From Ruminococcus flavefaciens (lineage in GTDB: Bacteria; Bacillota; Clostridia; Oscillospirales; Ruminococcaceae), in the NCBI GenBank assembly GCA_902766595.1, contig CACXEJ010000094.1, forward strand, positions 1 to 62,912: a stretch of 62,912 nt of DNA. The letters are read 5' to 3'. Both the position numbers and the translations under genes were made by a program. The notes beneath the pieces are model-generated. The model was not told where the DNA came from, made no database searches, and saw nothing but the letters and a program-made list of their open reading frames with translations. Each line of letters starts with the position of its first letter. Positions within the stretch are counted from its first letter, which is position 1. This document shows positions 59,000 through 62,912 of the stretch, one piece after another.

Positions 59000-59884
59000 T
59001 TACGTTATGTCACAAAAGCATTCTTCTATCTCCGTTTGCTCTCGTTTGTACTGATACCATAACAGGTATGCCGCACACGTCACCATAGGAATCATTGAGA
59101 TAAGTCCGATGTCAACCGGTCCGAATATCGAACGCTCCGGGTGGCTTTTGCCCGATACCATATCTGGACTGAATTCCGCATTTATCATCGCATGGAATAT
59201 CGCCGGCAGCCATATACTGCCTGACTTTACATAGAGAAAATCCGCTATAATCCCCATAGCCACAGTATATATACAGAATACAACAAGTCCCAGCAGCGGA
59301 GCACCTATGTAATCCTTGCCGTACTCAAAGCCGGCAAGGATCATTGCCGGGAAATGCCACGCGCCGTGTATCACACCGCCGATAAGAAGTCCATTAGTCC
59401 TGCCATAACCCTCTTTCAGCATCGGATACATATAGCCTCTCCAGCCGATCTCCTCACCAACTGCTAAAATAACGGGAATGAATGCTGTAAAGGGGTTCAG
59501 CGATTCGGAAATCTCACTTAAAATTACGGCGGCGTAAGGGCTGCCGTCCTGCTGAAACTCCTTGTAACCTTCTGGTGAGAAATTCCGCTTAAACGCTTCA
59601 GCCGGGGCGAAGTCATCATGGAACACCAGAAAGTAGAACACTGCGCCAACGATCTGAAATAATGTAGGTGCCAGCCATGCAAAGAGTATGTATTTCCAGT
59701 TCTTATCAAATCTTGGTCTCCAACCCATTTTCTTTATATCCGCTTTTACTAACAGCGCTCCAACTGTCGGCATTAACATACACAGCGGCAGGACACTGCC
59801 CAGTTTGCCGTTATAGCTGCCAATCCCTCCCAGTATCCACGCAGTAATGAAAGTAAAGAGCAAGTATTTCATCAGCTTCGACAA
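59000..59884 (-). CDS. CPBP-family intramembrane metalloprotease
   Basis: A 294-aa membrane protein with about eight helices. The CPBP (Abi) motifs are EEIGWRGYMYP, HGAWHFPAM and AIFHAMINAE, supplying the Glu-Glu, His and Asn/His active-site residues within the membrane. The family includes type II CAAX prenyl-protease-like and bacteriocin-immunity proteins. A TTG at 59884 follows GGAG by about 10 nt; an ATG at 59872 is the alternative. It has its own strong promoter. It lies 3 kb from the peptide cluster, so a role in self-protection is possible but unproven. Confidence 0.88.
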   Translation of the reverse strand: MSKLMKYLLFTFITAWILGGIGSYNGKLGSVLPLCMLMPTVGALLVKADIKKMGWRPRFDKNWKYILFAWLAPTLFQIVGAVFYFLVFHDDFAPAEAFKRNFSPEGYKEFQQDGSPYAAVILSEISESLNPFTAFIPVILAVGEEIGWRGYMYPMLKEGYGRTNGLLIGGVIHGAWHFPAMILAGFEYGKDYIGAPLLGLVVFCIYTVAMGIIADFLYVKSGSIWLPAIFHAMINAEFSPDMVSGKSHPERSIFGPVDIGLISMIPMVTCAAYLLWYQYKREQTEIEECFCDIT

Positions 59885-59942
59885 GTTGTATCATCTCCAG
59901 TCAAATATATTGCTATTCACAAAAGCTTTTTCGGATAAATCA

Positions 59943-59971
59943 ATTATAACCGAAAGCTGAAACTTAGTCAA
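59943..59971 (-). promoter_or_regulatory. Sigma-A promoter of the CPBP gene
   Basis: On the minus strand: TTGACT (59971-59966), 17 bp, TATAAT (59948-59943). Confidence 0.87.
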
Positions 59972-60027
59972 CCGTTAAGCCGGACAGATATGTTATAAAG
60001 CTGAAACAAGAATGCACATAAAATGAG

Positions 60028-60055
60028 AAAACTCCCCGTGACCGGGGAGTTTTTC
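60028..60055. terminator. Terminator beside the orphan dockerin
   Basis: AAACTCCCCG pairs with CGGGGAGTTT over TGAC, with T residues after. It suits the minus-strand dockerin remnant, which ends at 60077. Confidence 0.88.
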
Positions 60056-60076
60056 ATTTATAATATTCAGACTGTT

Positions 60077-60274
60077 TCAGCCGTTCACAAGCTTACGACG
60101 CATAAGACACATATCAAAAACATTGAGCTTATTGTCCTCGCAAAGGTCGGCAGCCTTCCAGTCCGCGAGCTTAGTATCCGGAACAGCAAGCAGCCACTTT
60201 TGCAGTAGCACAACATCAGCAATACTGAATTCGCCGTCAGCATTAACATCTCCGGCAATGGTTGTTTCCGGCAT
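60077..60274 (-). pseudogene. Orphan dockerin remnant
   Basis: About 65 residues that form a complete type I dockerin (GDVNADGEFSIADVVLLQKW and a second loop around CEDNKLNVFD) and end at a proper stop with a terminator. No enzyme domain, signal peptide or ribosome site precedes it; the same frame runs upstream into the LytTR repeats and promoter of the opposite gene. It is best read as the 3' end of a dockerin protein whose 5' part was lost. It is closely similar to the internal dockerin at 41.2 kb. Confidence 0.75.
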
Positions 60275-60289
60275 ATATACATAATGCTC

Positions 60290-60343
60290 AGCGCAACTTA
60301 CCCGCGAAAACGAACAACTTACATCATTATGAATGCAACTTAC
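60290..60343 (+). promoter_or_regulatory. Putative LytTR-binding triple direct repeat, locus C
   Basis: Three copies, AGCGCAACTTAC (60290-60301), CGAACAACTTAC (60311-60322) and AATGCAACTTAC (60332-60343), each exactly 21 bp from the next. The last ends 10 bp before the -35 box, the same distance as at locus B. Confidence 0.82.
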
Positions 60344-60353
60344 TGTTTTTATG

Positions 60354-60383
60354 TTGACTTGAAGAGAAAAAAGATTGTATAAT
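60354..60383 (+). promoter_or_regulatory. Promoter of the BspA-like gene
   Basis: TTGACT (60354-60359), 18 bp, TATAAT (60378-60383). Spacing to the LytTR repeats equals that at the 768-aa dockerin gene. Confidence 0.82.
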
Positions 60384-60489
60384 ATGCCTGTAATCAATTG
60401 ATATGTAGAAAGCGCGCTCTACAGTAACGATTTTATAAATATTCCATAAGGGATCAATATTAAAAAACACGATAAGGAGAATAAGTATT

Positions 60490-61677
60490 ATGAATAACAA
60501 GATCAAGCGCAGCCTTGCTGCCACACTTACTGCATTAACTCTCTGCGCACCGCTCAGCATGACAACTGCTTTCCCGAACATCAATGTTAATACGATCACC
60601 GCTTCAGCAGCTGAGGGATGCACTTCGCAAATATCAGGAAAATACACAGGAAATGTTTATTACGATTACTACGAGGGTGTTCAGCTTTTCTTCTCGAAAG
60701 ACTCCAACGGTGTAGTTATCACAGGCTGTCAAACCAGAAAATGCAATACGACCATAAGAATACCTAAACAGATAGACGGCGCGGACGTTGTAGCAATAGC
60801 TGATAATGCGTTCAGGGATCAGACCAATATCTTCTTGGTTCGTTGTTACGGTCAGAATACTGTGTACGGAACCACATATCATCCGGGCGGATCGTCTTAT
60901 GGCCCGCTGATAATCAAAGGCGGCAGCTCGATCTCTAAAATAGGCAACAGAGCTTTTTATGGATGCACAAACCTTGCTAACATTCTTATAGGCGACAAAG
61001 AACTTAATGTAGGTGACTACGCATTTTACGAATGCGATAAGTTTACTCATATCCAGTTTTATAATTCCTCAAACAATACTATTGATCCGAAATATGGAAA
61101 TATCGGTACAAGAGCATTTTCAAGGAGCGGTATGACCTCCTTTGGAGACTGGTCTGACGTTGCAACCTGCAAAACACTCGGCAATGGTGCATTCTGCGGC
61201 TGTAAGGATCTCGCCTATGTAAACTTCAAGGCTTCCTCCATCGGCTCGGACTGCTTTGGAAACTGTACAAAATTAAGGGAAGCCAAAATCGACTCACCAT
61301 CGATCGGTGACAATGCGTTCTTATATTGCACTGCCCTTGAAAATCTCACTCTTACAAATACAAAGAGCATCGGCGCAAGTGCTTTCAGAGACTGCACTTC
61401 GTTAAAATCTACAAATATGCCGGAGTCGATCGAATCTGTCGGAAATTATGCGTTCTTCGGCGACTCAAAGCTCGCCTCGAAGATGATTTTTGAAAACAGA
61501 AAAGGCGCCGGTCCGCTGACTATCGGCGTGTCTGCATTCGAGTATTCGGGAATTCCGTGCGTTCAGTTATACGCAGGAGATATTACCGTAGCTGATTACG
61601 CTTTTGCTAATTGTAATAACTTAAGGTGCAGAGTACGTTATGGCAACGTTAAAACATCTCCCCTTTCAGGTTTCTGA
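60490..61677 (+). CDS. Secreted BspA-type leucine-rich repeat protein
   Basis: A 395-aa exported protein. Signal peptide residues 1-41 (ALTLCAPLSMTTA, ending ITASAAEG), then about ten LRR_5/BspA repeats such as IGNRAFYGCTNLANI, IGDNAFLYCTALENL and IGASAFRDCTSLKST. Such proteins mediate surface binding. No anchor or dockerin is present, so it may be released or held non-covalently. AAGGAG lies 10 nt before the ATG. Transcription is likely controlled by the LytTR repeats. Confidence 0.9.
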   Translation: MNNKIKRSLAATLTALTLCAPLSMTTAFPNINVNTITASAAEGCTSQISGKYTGNVYYDYYEGVQLFFSKDSNGVVITGCQTRKCNTTIRIPKQIDGADVVAIADNAFRDQTNIFLVRCYGQNTVYGTTYHPGGSSYGPLIIKGGSSISKIGNRAFYGCTNLANILIGDKELNVGDYAFYECDKFTHIQFYNSSNNTIDPKYGNIGTRAFSRSGMTSFGDWSDVATCKTLGNGAFCGCKDLAYVNFKASSIGSDCFGNCTKLREAKIDSPSIGDNAFLYCTALENLTLTNTKSIGASAFRDCTSLKSTNMPESIESVGNYAFFGDSKLASKMIFENRKGAGPLTIGVSAFEYSGIPCVQLYAGDITVADYAFANCNNLRCRVRYGNVKTSPLSGF

Positions 61678-61742
61678 TTTCTTGAATAGACAATCTGTTC
61701 AAAATCAACGGTTCCTCCAATAATATTAAAATATATATTTCG

Positions 61743-61778
61743 CGGCAAGGAGAAAACTGCTCTCCTTGCCGCCTTTTT
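61743..61778 (+). terminator. Terminator of the BspA-like gene
   Basis: CGGCAAGGAGA (61743-61753) pairs with TCTCCTTGCCG (61761-61771), followed by CC and seven T residues. Confidence 0.92.
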
Positions 61779-61845
61779 TATTATTCCATTTCTTCTAAAA
61801 GCATTTCCGTTAGCAAGAAAGAAGTGAGTACATTCAGAAAATGTT

Positions 61846-62535
61846 TCAGCTTCTCTCTGCATCTCTTGCAATATGTGTTTCTAAATCAGCCAATCGTGTA
61901 GGAATAGGGATATGGCTCTCTTTGTCTGTCAGCTGCAATGCAAGAGCACAGGCAGTGTCAAGGGATATAAAGTTTCCGATAGATATGAATACCGGCTTGA
62001 CATCTTTGTGAGTTCTCAGAGCTCTGCCGTAGACCTCGCCGTCTATTACGATGTCCGTATAGCTGCCTGACTCGTTTTCGGGCTCTGTGTAGTCGGTCTT
62101 TTTATCAACGCGGAAATAAGTCTTTGCGATACCGACTGTCGGCTTGTTCAGGTAAAAGCTCGCATGAGTAGCTATCCCCATATGACGGGGGTGCAGATAG
62201 CCGTTGCCGTCAAATATGAAAATATCGGGAGCAGTTTCGAGCAATCCGACTGTTTCAAGTATAAGCGGCAGTTCTCTGAACGCCAGAAATCCCGGCATAT
62301 ACGGCACTTCTATCTTTCCGCTGTAATGCTGCTTCTCAACTACCTTATGCGTATGAAAGTCTATGACAACGATGCAGCAGACCGCATACTCTTCATCGCC
62401 CTTGTTCCAGTACGCAAGGTCAACGCCTGCGACCAGCTTCACGCTGTCCATATCGAATTTGTCAACAGGTTCTATCCTGTCACGCAGCTCGTTTTGCTGT
62501 TTTAAGAATTCTTCCTGCATAACTATTGTATCCAA
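61846..62535 (-). CDS. nfi: Endonuclease V
   Basis: A 229-aa nuclease that nicks DNA near deaminated bases such as hypoxanthine. Family marks are VAGVDLAYW with the catalytic Asp, the GKIEVPYMPGFLAFRELP wedge region, FDGNGYLHPRHMGIATH and GIAKTYF. The TTG at 62535 with GGGGGG 6 nt upstream is the chosen start; ATG 62520 is the alternative. It follows the Cys-rich gene by 19 nt, so the two are likely cotranscribed. Confidence 0.92.
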   Translation of the reverse strand: MDTIVMQEEFLKQQNELRDRIEPVDKFDMDSVKLVAGVDLAYWNKGDEEYAVCCIVVIDFHTHKVVEKQHYSGKIEVPYMPGFLAFRELPLILETVGLLETAPDIFIFDGNGYLHPRHMGIATHASFYLNKPTVGIAKTYFRVDKKTDYTEPENESGSYTDIVIDGEVYGRALRTHKDVKPVFISIGNFISLDTACALALQLTDKESHIPIPTRLADLETHIARDAERS

Positions 62536-62554
62536 TATATTCCCCCCTTGATAT

Positions 62555-62912
62555 TCAGAACAGATCCAGCATATTGTCGAGATAGATCTCTTCACGGACA
62601 GTAAGCTGGTATTCCGGCTTTGTGAGATAATAAAGCAGAAATTCGAGATTAACAGCACTTCCCAGCCCTCTGCCTTCTATTTTGAAATTAGAAAAACCGA
62701 GCGGCAGATAGGTGCTGATGATGTCATCTATACTGATAAATCCCGGATTTTTCATTGCCTTTGAAAACCTGTATCCGTCCCCGGCATCAGGTGCGGTACA
62801 GATGTGTTCGGGACAGTTTTCTCCGAGATTTTTCCGGCTTACATTTTCGTAGCACGCTTTTCTGTCTTTGCAGTAAAACGAGCAGCATTCATTGCACAGA
62901 AATTCGACTTTA
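62555..62912 (-). CDS. C-terminal end of a Cys-rich protein (U32-peptidase-like), partial
   Basis: The minus frame is open to the window edge, giving 118 residues of a longer protein. The visible part has a Cys cluster (FLCNECCSFYC, then CYENV and NCPEHIC), followed by ISTYLPLGFSNFKIEGRG and LEFLLYYLTKPEY. The KIEGR-type strand and the Cys set recall U32-peptidase-like TIM-barrel proteins of Clostridia. The 5' part lies outside the window, so the function is left open. Confidence 0.72.
   Translation of the reverse strand, partial: KVEFLCNECCSFYCKDRKACYENVSRKNLGENCPEHICTAPDAGDGYRFSKAMKNPGFISIDDIISTYLPLGFSNFKIEGRGLGSAVNLEFLLYYLTKPEYQLTVREEIYLDNMLDLF

Noticed and set aside
59000..59884. CPBP protease as an assured immunity gene of the peptide cluster
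   Set aside because: It is 3 kb away, on its own promoter, with carbonic anhydrase, DUF89 and luxS genes between; only a possibility.

Overview
The window looks like chromosome from a fibre-degrading, dockerin-bearing Ruminococcus (Oscillospiraceae, Firmicutes), most like R. flavefaciens. The reasons are five separate dockerin-coding stretches, strong Shine-Dalgarno sites, canonical sigma-A promoters with 16-18 bp spacers, Clostridia-type small families, and moderate GC with AT-rich spacers. No CRISPR array, rRNA, tRNA, transposase or integrase gene was seen.

Layout. 0-12.5 kb is mostly housekeeping: the end of a discoidin-dockerin protein, a 51-aa membrane peptide, a UDP-sugar pyrophosphorylase, a lipoprotein, a BirA-controlled bioY-bioB pair, a SUFU/acylphosphatase pair, a phosphatase/ABC-F/pseudouridine synthase operon, an AraC regulator facing a MATE pump, and a DUF3592 protein. 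12.7-16.5 kb holds a mosaic DUF4214 secreted protein, an ECF sigma/anti-sigma pair and a small papain-like protein. 16.6-27.9 kb is one ten-gene exopolysaccharide operon on the minus strand, driven by a perfect TTGACA-N17-TATAAT promoter. 28-37.8 kb holds a VanZ gene with an apparent AUC start, a large LRR/SLH/dockerin surface protein, a degenerate receiver-GGDEF protein, a truncated esterase chimera, an M4 metalloprotease with dockerin, and an AraC-GyrI regulator followed by a MutS-like ATPase.

37.8-42.2 kb holds a LytTR regulatory system: an MBL-fold hydrolase, a LytTR DNA-binding protein and a DUF3021 membrane protein, followed by a 768-aa dockerin protein. A 12-bp element (AATGCAACTTAC) repeats at exactly 21-bp intervals in front of three promoters: this operon (two copies), the 768-aa dockerin gene (two copies) and a BspA-like LRR gene at 60.5 kb (three copies). 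I read this as a local LytTR regulon of secreted proteins.

42.2-56.2 kb is the most unusual region: a 12-gene minus-strand cluster around a 65-aa peptide containing eleven consecutive threonines. In transcription order it encodes a canonical acyl carrier protein, a PaaK-like adenylating enzyme, an ABC exporter, a subtilase, a radical SAM/SPASM maturase, a peptide-maturation-system protein, an acyl-carrier-like protein lacking the phosphopantetheine serine, the precursor, a GT4-GT2 double glycosyltransferase, an Ntn asparaginase, a BtrH-like acyltransferase and an NRPS-type adenylation enzyme. This suggests a RiPP whose Thr tract may be glycosylated and which may also receive an acyl or aminoacyl group by butirosin-like carrier chemistry. 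The precursor gene is bracketed by RNA hairpins.

56.7-62.9 kb holds a beta-carbonic anhydrase overlapping a DUF89/ARMT1-like gene, luxS with a structured leader, a CPBP protease, an orphan dockerin remnant, the BspA-like protein, endonuclease V, and the 3' end of a Cys-rich protein cut by the window edge.
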